A stretch of 64,000 nt of DNA from Prevotella fusca JCM 17724 (GTDB lineage: Bacteria; Bacteroidota; Bacteroidia; Bacteroidales; Bacteroidaceae): positions 1,339,001 through 1,403,000 of the forward strand of contig NZ_CP012074.1 of the NCBI RefSeq assembly GCF_001262015.1. The letters run 5' to 3'. The notes under the pieces are model-generated. The model was not told the origin of the DNA. It did no database searches and saw nothing but the letters and a program-made list of their open reading frames with translations. Position numbers and translations under genes: made by a program. Shown in pieces: positions 9,051-18,369 of the stretch. Numbering within the stretch: the first letter of the stretch is position 1; the number at the start of each line of letters is the position of its first letter.

Positions 9051-10379
9051 ATGAAACAAAAACCTAATTTAAGTTTCTGGCAACTATGGAATCTCAGCTT
9101 CGGATTCTTCGGAGTGCAGATTGCCTACGCACTGCAGAGTGCAAACATCTCCCGCATCTTTGCAACATTAGGTGCCGACCCGCATAAGCTCAGCTATTTC
9201 TGGATACTACCGCCATTGATGGGTATCGTCGTGCAGCCGATTGTCGGAACACTCTCCGACAAGACGTGGACACGCTTCGGCCGCCGCATCCCTTATCTCT
9301 TCGTCGGTGCAGCCGTTGCCGTTCTCGTGATGTGCCTGCTGCCCAATGCCGGTTCGTTCGGCATGGCTGTCTCAACAGCTATGGTGTTTGGACTAATCTC
9401 ATTGATGTTCCTTGACACAAGCATCAACATGGCTATGCAGCCATTTAAGATGCTGGTGGGCGATATGGTCAACGAAAAGCAGAAGACACTCGCCTACTCC
9501 ATCCAGAGCTTCCTCTGCAATGCTGGCTCTATTGCCGGCTACGTCTTCCCGTTCTTCTTCACCTTCTTAGGTATCTCAAACCAGGCCCCATCAGGCGTAA
9601 TTCCCGACTCTGTGGTCTATTCTTTCTATATCGGTGCAGCCATCCTCATCCTATGCGTGCTCTATACAACAGCCAAAGTGAAGGAGATGCCACCACAGGA
9701 ATATGCAGAATACCACAGTGTAAAGAAGGCTGAAAATGAATCGAAGGCAAGTATGATTACCCTTCTGAAGAATGCGCCGTCTACTTTTTGGAAGGTGGGA
9801 CTGGTACAGTTCTTCTGCTGGTTTGCCTTTATGTATATGTGGACCTACACCAACGGAACCGTGGCTGCCAACTGCTGGGGCGTTGACATGTTTGCTGCTG
9901 ACGCCACGACCACCACAGGTTATCAGGAGGCCGGCAACTGGGTGGGAATCCTGTTTGCCGTACAGGCTATCGGCTCTGTGCTCTGGGCAATGGTTCTTCC
10001 ACAGTTCAAGAACCGCAAACTGGCATACGCACTCTCCCTCGTCTTGGGTGCTGCCGGCTTTGTCCTCGCAGCCTTCGTACACGACCAGTACATGATGTTC
10101 ATTCCGTTCATCCTCATCGGATGTGCCTGGGCAGCAATGCTTGCCATGCCCTTCACCTTCGTCACGAACGCACTGGAGGGCTATGGACACATGGGAGCTT
10201 ACCTCGGACTCTTCAACGGAACCATCTGCATCCCGCAGATTATCGCAGCAGCCGTCGGTGGCGTTCTTCTTCAGATGGTTGGCTCCGTGCAGAGCAACAT
10301 GATGATTCTGGCTGGCGTAGCCCTCTTCCTCGGTGCACTTTCCGTTGGAATCATCAAGGACCGCCGTTCTACTGAATAA
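9051..10379 (+). CDS. MFS sugar transporter (maltose/maltodextrin type)
   Basis: This 442-residue inner-membrane protein has about 12 hydrophobic segments. The N-terminus (NLSFWQLWNLSFGFFGVQIA) and the loop motif SDKTWTRFGRRIPYL are typical of the SLC45/GPH-like MFS sugar symporters found beside Bacteroidetes starch genes. It probably takes up maltose or short maltodextrins released in the periplasm. It is 174 bp downstream of the LacI-type gene on the same strand, with only repeat DNA between, and ends at a strong terminator (10414-10455). Substrate is inferred from context. Confidence 0.88.
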   Translation: MKQKPNLSFWQLWNLSFGFFGVQIAYALQSANISRIFATLGADPHKLSYFWILPPLMGIVVQPIVGTLSDKTWTRFGRRIPYLFVGAAVAVLVMCLLPNAGSFGMAVSTAMVFGLISLMFLDTSINMAMQPFKMLVGDMVNEKQKTLAYSIQSFLCNAGSIAGYVFPFFFTFLGISNQAPSGVIPDSVVYSFYIGAAILILCVLYTTAKVKEMPPQEYAEYHSVKKAENESKASMITLLKNAPSTFWKVGLVQFFCWFAFMYMWTYTNGTVAANCWGVDMFAADATTTTGYQEAGNWVGILFAVQAIGSVLWAMVLPQFKNRKLAYALSLVLGAAGFVLAAFVHDQYMMFIPFILIGCAWAAMLAMPFTFVTNALEGYGHMGAYLGLFNGTICIPQIIAAAVGGVLLQMVGSVQSNMMILAGVALFLGALSVGIIKDRRSTE

Positions 10380-10413
10380 GAAAACAATCCTTTTTATAAT
10401 CTCTCTGAACTTA

Positions 10414-10455
10414 AAAGGTGTACTGAAAAGCGTTTCAGCACACCTTTTTCTTTTC
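10414..10455 (+). terminator. Terminator after the MFS gene
   Basis: AAAGGTGT (10414-10421) pairs with ACACCTTT (10440-10447), with an inner CTGAAA/TTTCAG stem, followed by TTCTTTTC. It separates the regulator-transporter unit from the malQ operon. Confidence 0.85.
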
Positions 10456-10706
10456 TATCAACGTTGTCCACGCCTCTTACCGCCCCCCAAAAGCAAGAGC
10501 CCTTTGTTTGCCTTAATTATTCCATTCCACATCATCTTCCAATTTTTCATCATGAAAAGAAATGATAAGCCATCGAGAGTTCAATGGAAAAGAGGCGTAA
10601 TTAACTATGCAAACAAATAGGTTTCAACAGCTAATGAACATCCTCCTACGAATTCACTATCCGCAACTTACAAATATTATAGTCCCTATCACAAAATTCG
10701 TTTACC

Positions 10707-10794
10707 ATTTCTAACGACTGTGCTACAGCCCAGCACGAATGGTGCTTGGCGTGCGCACCATTGGTGCTGAGCACCGACACGCAAGCGAAATATC
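10707..10794. repeat. 22-bp array, CACCATTGGTG family, copy 1
   Basis: Units begin at 10707, 10729, 10751 and 10773. The clearest two contain GCACGAATGGTGC and GCACCATTGGTGC, palindromes in phase with a 22-bp step. The array lies in the 599-bp gap between the MFS terminator and malQ, which otherwise holds only the operator and promoter below; I see no gene there. Confidence 0.65.
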
Positions 10795-10877
10795 GTCAGA
10801 AAGCAGCGCAAAGCAGGTTTTATCTATACTTATAGAGTGATAGTTTATTAGCCATGAACTATCAACAATTTACCATC

Positions 10878-10893
10878 ATGCAAACGATTGCAC
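10878..10893. promoter_or_regulatory. LacI-type operator, copy 3, upstream of malQ
   Basis: ATGCAAACGATTGCAC shares the core GCAAACGATTGC with copy 2. Its centre (10885.5) is 68.5 bp before the last base of the malQ -7 box (10954). Confidence 0.75.
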
Positions 10894-10923
10894 AAGAATT
10901 GATTTAAATCATTTGAAAGGCTA

Positions 10924-10954
10924 TTGCTTTTTCTGATTAATATTCTTATCTTTG
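10924..10954 (+). promoter_or_regulatory. Promoter of the malQ-pulA-susA operon
   Basis: TTG at 10924-10926 and TATCTTTG at 10947-10954 are separated by 20 bp, a full match to the Bacteroidetes consensus. The predicted start of transcription near 10960 gives a leader of only about 20 nt before the malQ ATG. Confidence 0.8.
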
Positions 10955-10978
10955 ACGAAAAATAACTATCCCAACTCT

Positions 10979-13672
10979 ATGAACATACAGTTTCACATAG
11001 ACTATCAGACCTACTACGGACAAGACCTTGTCCTGAATGTTATTACGGGTCGACATAACGGGGCCGCAGAGACCTCACAGTATAGAATGCGCACTGCTGA
11101 CGGCTACCACTGGGAGGTGGAAGTCAAGAAGGACGCAAAGCCAGGGACGCAGATTGACTACTTCTACAGTATTCTCCGTGGTGACAATGAAGAACGGAGA
11201 GAATGGGGAGTAACGAACCATCGACTGGACTTTGACACCGAACGGAGTCTGAACTACCGTGTTTACGACCACTGGAGCGATATTCCTGACAATGCCTTCC
11301 TCTACGCTTCTGCCATTACCGACTGTGTCGTGGGGAAAAAGCTGATGAAGGCTAAGCTCAACAACTACAACAAGGCGGTCACGCTGAAAGTGCGTGCGCC
11401 ACAGTTAGGCGATGCTGACGAGCTTTATCTCGTAGGCGCTGAGCCGGCACTGGGTGCATGGAACGTGAAGAAGGCACTGAAGATGGTACAGCACAACATC
11501 AATGAGTGGAGCCTCACCTTGGATGGAACGAAACTTGCCGGCAACCAGATAGAAGTAAAATTCTTCATCAAACGCAATGACAGCAACGAGAACATTGTAT
11601 GGGAGTACAGCGACAACCGCACGCTGACATTGCCGACAATGGATGAAGGCGATGTCGTTGTATATGAGTTGGCAGAGGCATCCTTCCCGCTTCCAGCTGT
11701 CCGTGTTGCCGGAACATTGGTACCGGTATTCTCACTCCGTTCACAGACGAGCTTCGGTATCGGCGACTTTGGCGACCTGAAAAAGATGGTTGACTGGGTA
11801 AGCATGACCAACCAGCGTGCGCTGCAGATTCTTCCCATCAATGATACGACCATCACTCACACTTGGACTGACTCTTATCCGTATAGCTGTATCTCTATCT
11901 TTGCCCTCCATCCACAGTATGCTGACCTTACAGCATTGCCTGCTTTGAAGGACAAGAAACAGCAGGAGAAGTTCGAGACACTGCGCAAAGAGCTCAATGC
12001 GCTGCCACAGATTGATTATGAGCGTGTCAACGATGCGAAGACTGAATATCTCCGTCTGCTCTTTGAACAGGAAGGTGCTAAGGTGCTCGAAAGCACTGCT
12101 TTCAAGACATTCTTTGCTGAAACGGAGAGTTGGCTCGTACCATACGCACAGTATTCATATATGAGAGACAAGTTCGGAACAGCCGATTTCTCTCGCTGGG
12201 CTGACCATAAGCAATGGGATGAGGCTGACCGCAAGGCGTTGTCTAACCCTAAGGACAAGGCTTATAAAGAGGTAGCTTTCTTCTATTACGTACAGTTCGT
12301 GCTGAGTACTCAGCTGAAAGCAGTGCACGAATATGCACAGGCACATAAGATTATCCTCAAGGGTGATATTCCTATCGGTGTCAACCGCTATGGCTGTGAC
12401 GTATGGACAGAACCTCGTTACTTCAACCTTAACGGTCAGGCAGGTGCACCACCCGATGACTTCTCGGTAAACGGTCAGAACTGGGGGTTCCCTACTTACA
12501 ACTGGGATGAGATGATAAAGGACGGTTGCCAGTGGTGGGTAAACCGCTTCCAGAACATGGCACGGTACTTTGATGCTTACCGCATCGACCACGTTCTCGG
12601 CTTCTTCCGCATCTGGGAGATTCCAGTTCATTCGGTACATGGTCTACTCGGTCAGTTCTCTCCATCACTCGGTATGAGCCGTGAGGAGATTGAAGGCTAC
12701 GGTCTGCACTGGCAGGAGGAACTCTTTACAGAGCCGTTTATTGCCGACTGGGTGCTCGACCGCATCTTCCGTGAGCACGCTGATGAGGTACGACAGAAGT
12801 ATGTTGAACACGTATGGGGCGACAGATACAAGATGCGTCCGGAGTATGATACACAGCGAAAGGTTGAAAAGGCATTTGCTGGTAAGAACTCTGACGTTGA
12901 CATCTGGCTGCGTGACGGGCTTTACGCATTGATTAGTAATGTTCTATTCGTTCGTGACCACAAGGATGCTAATCGTTTCCATCCACGTATCTGCGTACAG
13001 TTCGACTTCATTTACGAAAGTCTCTACGACAGCGACAAGGCTGTATTCAACAAGCTCTACAACGATTACTACTATCGTCGCAACAACCAGTTCTGGTATC
13101 AGGAGGCAATGAAGAAGTTGCCTAAGTTGGTAAATGCGACCCGTATGCTTGTCTGTGCGGAAGACTTGGGAATGGTTCCTGACAGCGTAGCGTGGGTGAT
13201 GAACGAGCTGCGTATTCTCAGCCTTGAGATTCAGAGTATGCCAAAGGACCCTAAAGTACGCTTCGGTCATCTTGGCGAAAACCCTTACCGCAGCGTCAGC
13301 ACCATCTCTACACACGATATGGCAACACTACGTCAGTGGTGGGATGAAGACTGGGCACGCACGCAGGATTACTTTAATAGTATGCTTCATCGTGGTGGTC
13401 CGGCACCTCATCCACTGCCAGGTTGGTTGGCAAGAGACGTCGTAAGCCGTCACCTTACATCGCCAAGCATGCTCTGCATCCTCGGTATTCAGGACTGGAT
13501 GAGCATTGACGAGGAACTCCGTTTGGCTGACCCTGATGCCGAACGTATCAATGTTCCGGCCAATCCAAAGCATTACTGGCGTTACCGTATGCACGTCAGC
13601 ATCGAGGATCTGATGAAGAACAAGGCTTTCAACGAACAGATAACAGACCTCCTCTATCAGGCTGGTCGATAA
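10979..13672 (+). CDS. malQ: 4-alpha-glucanotransferase (GH77) with N-terminal starch-binding domains
   Basis: This 897-residue enzyme transfers alpha-1,4-glucan segments between maltooligosaccharides, releasing glucose. Residues 1 to about 240 form two CBM20-like starch-binding modules (the second holds LYLVGAEPALGAWN). The GH77 domain follows from SFGIGDFGDL. Catalytic signs are DAYRIDH near 532-538 (nucleophile Asp), CAEDLG near 725 (acid/base Glu) and STHDM near 776. No signal peptide is present, so it should be cytoplasmic. The start is ATG 10979; an in-frame TTG at 10952 lies inside the -7 box. Length fits the long Bacteroidetes and plant DPE2-like MalQ type. It heads the malQ-pulA-susA operon. 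Confidence 0.94.
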   Translation: MNIQFHIDYQTYYGQDLVLNVITGRHNGAAETSQYRMRTADGYHWEVEVKKDAKPGTQIDYFYSILRGDNEERREWGVTNHRLDFDTERSLNYRVYDHWSDIPDNAFLYASAITDCVVGKKLMKAKLNNYNKAVTLKVRAPQLGDADELYLVGAEPALGAWNVKKALKMVQHNINEWSLTLDGTKLAGNQIEVKFFIKRNDSNENIVWEYSDNRTLTLPTMDEGDVVVYELAEASFPLPAVRVAGTLVPVFSLRSQTSFGIGDFGDLKKMVDWVSMTNQRALQILPINDTTITHTWTDSYPYSCISIFALHPQYADLTALPALKDKKQQEKFETLRKELNALPQIDYERVNDAKTEYLRLLFEQEGAKVLESTAFKTFFAETESWLVPYAQYSYMRDKFGTADFSRWADHKQWDEADRKALSNPKDKAYKEVAFFYYVQFVLSTQLKAVHEYAQAHKIILKGDIPIGVNRYGCDVWTEPRYFNLNGQAGAPPDDFSVNGQNWGFPTYNWDEMIKDGCQWWVNRFQNMARYFDAYRIDHVLGFFRIWEIPVHSVHGLLGQFSPSLGMSREEIEGYGLHWQEELFTEPFIADWVLDRIFREHADEVRQKYVEHVWGDRYKMRPEYDTQRKVEKAFAGKNSDVDIWLRDGLYALISNVLFVRDHKDANRFHPRICVQFDFIYESLYDSDKAVFNKLYNDYYYRRNNQFWYQEAMKKLPKLVNATRMLVCAEDLGMVPDSVAWVMNELRILSLEIQSMPKDPKVRFGHLGENPYRSVSTISTHDMATLRQWWDEDWARTQDYFNSMLHRGGPAPHPLPGWLARDVVSRHLTSPSMLCILGIQDWMSIDEELRLADPDAERINVPANPKHYWRYRMHVSIEDLMKNKAFNEQITDLLYQAGR

Positions 13673-13689
13673 CAAGAATAGGTGATGAT

Positions 13690-14034
13690 GGATATTATTA
13701 TTTTTATAACTGTCCATCATCACCTAATATCTAACACCCAACACCTAACATCCAATTCATCATCACCCATCATTCAACACCCAACACCTATCATCCAATT
13801 CACCATCACCCAATTCACCATCACCCATCATTCAACACCCAACACCTATCATCCAATTCACCATCACCCATCATTCAACACCCAACACCTATCACCCAAT
13901 TCATCATCACCCATCATTCAACACCCAACACTTATCACCCAATTCATCATCACCCATCATTCAACACCCAACACCTATCATCCAATTCACCATCACCCAT
14001 CATTCAACACCCAACACCTAACATTCAACACCCA
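13690..14034 (+). repeat. 43-bp tandem repeat, almost free of G, directly before pulA
   Basis: The core CATTCAACACCCAACACC begins at 13771, 13829, 13872, 13915, 13958 and 14001: four exact 43-bp steps and one of 58 bp. The plus strand is rich in C, A and T with almost no G, so the RNA would be unstructured. The repeat runs up to the pulA start codon at 14035 and fills the 362-bp gap after malQ. I see no gene in it. Confidence 0.9.
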
Positions 14035-15948
14035 ATGAAAATAAAATATAAACTTGCAGCATCTGTTGCTGCTTTCATATTCTCGCAGAACGTTGCAGCA
14101 CAGCAGCGATTCAACGAGATGACCTATTCTCCAAGTGAGACGACTTTCCGTCTCAACGCTCCCTCTAAGCCAACGCTCCGCCTTTATGAGGCAGGACGAG
14201 GTGGAAAAGCCTATAAGAAAGTGAAACTTATGCCCAATGGCGATAACACCTGGACGGCAACCGTGAAGGGAGACCTCAAAGGTAAGTTCTATACATTCGA
14301 CATCGGACGTGGTGAAACACCGGGTGTCTTTGCCAAAGCGGTAGGCTGCAATGGCGGTCGTGGTGCCGTTATTGATATGAAGGAGACCAACCCGGCAGGC
14401 TGGGAGAACGATCGTCGCGTACCAACCAAGAGTCCGGCAGACCTTGTTATCTATGAGTTGCACCACCGTGACTTCTCTATTGACCCTTCATCGGGCTTGA
14501 TGCACAAGGGTAAATACCTCGCCCTGACCGAGCAGAAGGCTATTGACCACTTGAAGAAACTGGGTGTTAACGCTGTACATATCCTCCCATCGTTCGACTT
14601 TGCATCGGTAGATGAATCCAAGCCAGACGTGCCACAGTATAATTGGGGATATGACCCATTGAACTATAACGTACCAGAGGGTAGCTATTCCTATGATGCC
14701 AACCTGCCGACACGTCGTATTATGGAGTTCAAACAGATGGTGCAGGCATTGCACAAGGCAGGTATCAGAGTTATCCTTGACGTTGTTTACAACCACACTT
14801 TCGACCTTGCAAACAGCAACTTTGAGCGCACTTACCCTAAGGCTTACTACCGATACAATGCTGATGGTACGCCATCAAACGGCTCGGGATGCGGCAATGA
14901 GACAGCAAGTGAGCGTCCTTTGATGCATGATTATATGCTGGAGTCAATGAAATACTGGGTGAACGAGTATCACATTGATGGTTTCCGTGTAGACCTTATG
15001 GGTGTGCATGACATCCAGACAATGAACGATATCCGTCGTGAACTAAATGCCATCGCCCCTGAGATATTTGTCTATGGCGAGGGATGGAGTGCAGGTTCTT
15101 GTGCTTATCCACACGAGAAGCTGGCGATGAAAGCTGCTGTTCCACAGATGCCGGGCATCGCAGCCTTCTCTGATGACATCCGTGATGCATTGCGTGGACC
15201 TTTCTCTGACGACCATAAGCCCGGTTTCCTTGGTGGCGTTACAGGTCTGGAAGAAAGTTTGAAAGCAGGTATTGCAGGTATGATTGACCATCCGCAGGTA
15301 GACTATTCAAAGGTGAACTATTCCAAGAAACCTTATGCCCTTGAACCCACTCAGATGATTTCTTATGTCAGCTGCCACGATGATATGTGCCTTGTTGACC
15401 GTCTGAAGGCTTCCATTCCAGAAGCTGAATACGACGAGAATGAGCTGATTCGTCTGAATCTTCTTGCCCAGACAGCCGTGTTCACATCACAGGGTGTACC
15501 CTTTATGCTCGCTGGTGAAGAGATGCTTCGCAACAAGAAGGGCGTGCATAACTCATTTAATTCACCTGACAGTATCAACCACCTCGACTGGAACAACCTC
15601 AAGACTTATCCGCAGGTATTCAAGTATTACAGTGGACTCATCAACCTCCGCAAGGCACATCCAGCCTTCCGAATGGGCAGAGCCGACCTCGTTCGCAAGC
15701 ATCTTGAGTTCCTTCCTGTACAGGACTGCCTGATTGCCTTCCGTCTGAAAGACCATGCTGGCGGCGACAAGTGGAAGAACATCTACATCATCCTCAATGC
15801 CAACAAGGAGCTTCGCACCATCAACATCCCTAAGGGACAGTACACAATCGTATGTGCAAACGGCGAAGTCAATGAAGCTGGATTAGGCGAAATGGAAGGT
15901 GGAGAGGTAATGGTTGACGGACAGTCTGCCCTTATCCTACACGATTAA
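14035..15948 (+). CDS. pulA: Secreted type I pullulanase (GH13)
   Basis: This 637-residue enzyme cleaves alpha-1,6 branches of pullulan and starch. A signal peptide ends near NVAAQQ (residue 23). An N-terminal CBM48-like domain precedes the catalytic barrel. The type I pullulanase marker YNWGYDP is at about 201. GH13 regions follow: DVVYNHT (about 248), GFRVDLMG (about 314, nucleophile Asp), YGEGW (about 347, acid Glu) and SCHDD (about 445). It is second in the malQ operon and likely periplasmic. Length is typical. The start ATG directly follows the 43-bp repeat array, an unusual leader. Confidence 0.93.
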   Translation: MKIKYKLAASVAAFIFSQNVAAQQRFNEMTYSPSETTFRLNAPSKPTLRLYEAGRGGKAYKKVKLMPNGDNTWTATVKGDLKGKFYTFDIGRGETPGVFAKAVGCNGGRGAVIDMKETNPAGWENDRRVPTKSPADLVIYELHHRDFSIDPSSGLMHKGKYLALTEQKAIDHLKKLGVNAVHILPSFDFASVDESKPDVPQYNWGYDPLNYNVPEGSYSYDANLPTRRIMEFKQMVQALHKAGIRVILDVVYNHTFDLANSNFERTYPKAYYRYNADGTPSNGSGCGNETASERPLMHDYMLESMKYWVNEYHIDGFRVDLMGVHDIQTMNDIRRELNAIAPEIFVYGEGWSAGSCAYPHEKLAMKAAVPQMPGIAAFSDDIRDALRGPFSDDHKPGFLGGVTGLEESLKAGIAGMIDHPQVDYSKVNYSKKPYALEPTQMISYVSCHDDMCLVDRLKASIPEAEYDENELIRLNLLAQTAVFTSQGVPFMLAGEEMLRNKKGVHNSFNSPDSINHLDWNNLKTYPQVFKYYSGLINLRKAHPAFRMGRADLVRKHLEFLPVQDCLIAFRLKDHAGGDKWKNIYIILNANKELRTINIPKGQYTIVCANGEVNEAGLGEMEGGEVMVDGQSALILHD

Positions 15949-15970
15949 GGAACCAAATCCTTCCCCACTT

Positions 15971-16068
15971 CTCCCTCAAAGGGAGGAGTGTTAACCATTC
16001 AGCAGATTATTAATAGCAGTCAAGGGGATTGGGCTCATTGGGCATATTAGCCTAATTAGCCCAATAAC
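15971..16068 (+). repeat. C-rich hairpin and short ATTAGCC array between pulA and susA
   Basis: CTCCCT (15971-15976) pairs with AGGGAG (15980-15985) just after the pulA stop codon. From about 16020 a degenerate 9-nt array (GATTGGGCT, CATTGGGCA, TATTAGCCT, AATTAGCCC) follows, ending 33 bp before susA. Confidence 0.65.
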
Positions 16069-16100
16069 TCCAACACCACAGCAGAACAAATTACCTAATA

Positions 16101-18080
16101 ATGAATCTCAAAGAAATAACCAACTATCCTAATCTTCCGCTCTTCCAAAAGGGCTGGAAGATTCTTTTATTCTTACTTCTCTTATCAAGCCCTATGACCG
16201 CTCATAATAGTACGGCAAGTTCTAAGAAAGCCAATAACCGCACTGCTGCACCCAACGTAACCCGCATTGACCCTACCAACTGGTACGCTGACATGCAGGA
16301 TCCGACGTTACAGCTGATGGTATATGGAAAGGATATCAAGTTTGCAGACGTATCTGTAGACTACCCTAATGTAAAGATTGACTCTCTTGTACGCCTCGAT
16401 TCGCCTAATTATCTCCTTATTTATCTCAACTTAAAAGGGGCAAAACCAGGTGACATAGTCCTTACCTTCTCTAATAAGAATGGTAAAAAGACCACACAGA
16501 AATTCCAACTGAAAGCACGTGAGATGGCTGGAGCAGAGCGTAAAGGCTTCGACATTTCGGATGTTCTTTATATGCTGATGCCCGACCGCTTCGCTAACGG
16601 TAATCCAAAGAACGACATAATCAAAGGAATGGAAGACCAGCTTTGCAACCGCAACGAGCCAAGTCTGCGCCACGGTGGTGACCTTGAAGGCCTCCGTCAG
16701 CATCTCGACTACTTCACCGACCTTGGTGTTACTGCCCTTTGGTTCACACCTGTATTGGAGAATGACCGCCCTGCCGATGATGGCAAATACAGTACCTACC
16801 ACGGCTACGCCACAACCGACTACTATCGTGTTGACCCTCGCTTCGGCACGAACGAAGAATATAAAGCCCTCATTGACGAATGCCACAAGAAGGGACTGAA
16901 GGTGGTTATGGATATGATTTTCAACCATTGTGGCGACTATCATCCTTGGGCTAAGGGAACACGCATTGATGAGAACGGCAAGACTATCAAAGACTATCCT
17001 TCAAAAGACTGGTTCAATAGTCCTAACTATGGGCTACAGACAAGCTACAAGCTCACCCCAGTTCTCGACCCATACGCCAGCAAGGTGGATATGGCAGAGA
17101 CTGTTGACGGATGGTTCGTATCGTCAATGCCCGACCTCAACCAACGCAATCCACACGTAATCAAGTATCTGATTCAGAACTCTATCTGGTGGATTGAGAC
17201 CGTAGGCATCGACGGAATTCGTATGGATACTTATCCTTACGCCGACCGGAAGGCAATGGCAGAATGGATGAAGGTGCTCGATAAGGAATATCCTAACTTC
17301 AACACCGTTGGCGAAACATGGGTAACAGAACCAGCTTACACGGCAGCTTGGCAGAAAGACAGCAAACTCTCCGACATCAACAGCTATCTGAAAACCGTAA
17401 TGGACTTTGCCTTCTTCGACCGTCTTTCGCAGGCAAAGAACGAGGAAACAGACGACTGGTGGAAGGGATGGAACCGCATTTACAATTCCCTTTGTTATGA
17501 TTACCTCTACACAGACCCATCTTCTGTGATGGCATTCATCGAGAATCACGATACAGACCGCTTCCTTGGCAATAGCAAGGACTCAACAACTTTGAAGCAG
17601 GCATACGCCCTCTTGCTGACAATGAAACGTATTCCACAGCTCTACTATGGCACGGAGATTCTGATGAATGGCACAAAAGAGAAGACAGATGGCAATGTAC
17701 GTCAGGACTTCCCGGGTGGTTTCCCAGGCGATAAAGTCAACAAGTTCACACGTGAAGGCCGTACCAAAGCAGAGAATACAATGTTTGACTGGACCAGCCG
17801 CCTGCTCCATTGGCGACAGAACAACGATGTAATCATCAACGGATCACAGACACAATTCATACCTCACCATGGTGTTTACGTCCTTGCCCGTCAACATAAT
17901 GGCAAGACAGTTCTCACCATCCTCAATGGCAAGAAGGCTGACAACCAAGTCGACGTAGCCCGATATGCCGAAGTGATAGGCTCACACACCACCGCTACTG
18001 ATGTCCTCACAGGTGCTACCATAGACCTGACAAAGAACATTCCATTGGGACAGCGACAGGCAATGGTACTCAGTTTTTAA
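16101..18080 (+). CDS. susA: SusA-like neopullulanase/cyclomaltodextrinase (GH13)
   Basis: This 659-residue protein has a late, strongly hydrophobic signal segment (KILLFLLLLSSPMTA, about residues 20-34). A cyclomaltodextrinase-type N-terminal domain follows, then the GH13 barrel: MDMIFNHCGD near 271, GIRMD near 371 (nucleophile), VGETW near 401 (acid) and IENHDTDR near 479. It should break maltooligosaccharides or cyclodextrins in the periplasm. It is last in the malQ-pulA-susA operon and is followed by a terminator. Bacteroides SusA is slightly shorter (about 617), and the name rests on domain plan and locus. No GH97 (susB) gene is visible in this window. Confidence 0.9.
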   Translation: MNLKEITNYPNLPLFQKGWKILLFLLLLSSPMTAHNSTASSKKANNRTAAPNVTRIDPTNWYADMQDPTLQLMVYGKDIKFADVSVDYPNVKIDSLVRLDSPNYLLIYLNLKGAKPGDIVLTFSNKNGKKTTQKFQLKAREMAGAERKGFDISDVLYMLMPDRFANGNPKNDIIKGMEDQLCNRNEPSLRHGGDLEGLRQHLDYFTDLGVTALWFTPVLENDRPADDGKYSTYHGYATTDYYRVDPRFGTNEEYKALIDECHKKGLKVVMDMIFNHCGDYHPWAKGTRIDENGKTIKDYPSKDWFNSPNYGLQTSYKLTPVLDPYASKVDMAETVDGWFVSSMPDLNQRNPHVIKYLIQNSIWWIETVGIDGIRMDTYPYADRKAMAEWMKVLDKEYPNFNTVGETWVTEPAYTAAWQKDSKLSDINSYLKTVMDFAFFDRLSQAKNEETDDWWKGWNRIYNSLCYDYLYTDPSSVMAFIENHDTDRFLGNSKDSTTLKQAYALLLTMKRIPQLYYGTEILMNGTKEKTDGNVRQDFPGGFPGDKVNKFTREGRTKAENTMFDWTSRLLHWRQNNDVIINGSQTQFIPHHGVYVLARQHNGKTVLTILNGKKADNQVDVARYAEVIGSHTTATDVLTGATIDLTKNIPLGQRQAMVLSF

Positions 18081-18163
18081 TTCCTCTGAAACTTAGGAGG
18101 CTTATTTAACAGTTCATTTACCTGTTAGATAAAGCATCTGAACTTTTCATACATATAACATAT

Positions 18164-18207
18164 AGGCAATGACAACCTACTATCTTTGGTTGTCATTGCC
18201 TTTATTA
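18164..18207 (+). terminator. Terminator after susA
   Basis: A perfect 14-bp stem (18164-18177 with 18188-18201, AGGCAATGACAACC) is followed by TTATTAT. It ends the malQ operon. Confidence 0.85.
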
Positions 18208-18330
18208 TCACTTATTATCTATCCGACAAAAGAACAGATAAATAAAGAACTTAGAACTAAGGAAACGATTTCTCTGCAACAAATAAAAGAAGTAAAAAAT
18301 GATACTACACAATTAATAAAAAATCAACTG
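18200..18330 (+). repeat. Dispersed repeat, intact copy (upstream of the zeta-like gene)
   Basis: About 130 bp, including TTATTATCACTTATT, TCTATCCGACAAAAGAA, AAGAACTTA and AAATAAAAGAAGTAAAAAA, recurs at 21575-21629 plus 22974-23035, where the IS element splits it. This intact copy shows what the empty IS site looked like. Confidence 0.75.
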
Positions 18331-18332
18331 AC

Positions 18333-18363
18333 TTGCTTTATTCATAAGAAAAGATTATCTTTG
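18333..18363 (+). promoter_or_regulatory. Promoter of the zeta-like toxin gene
   Basis: TTG (18333-18335), 20 bp, TATCTTTG (18356-18363). The predicted transcript starts at or next to the ATG at 18370, so the mRNA would be leaderless or nearly so. Confidence 0.65.
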
Positions 18364-18369
18364 CATCGA

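Noticed and set aside
10552..10620. 22-codon open frame after the MFS terminator
   Set aside because: It is too short, with no promoter or conserved feature that I can see.
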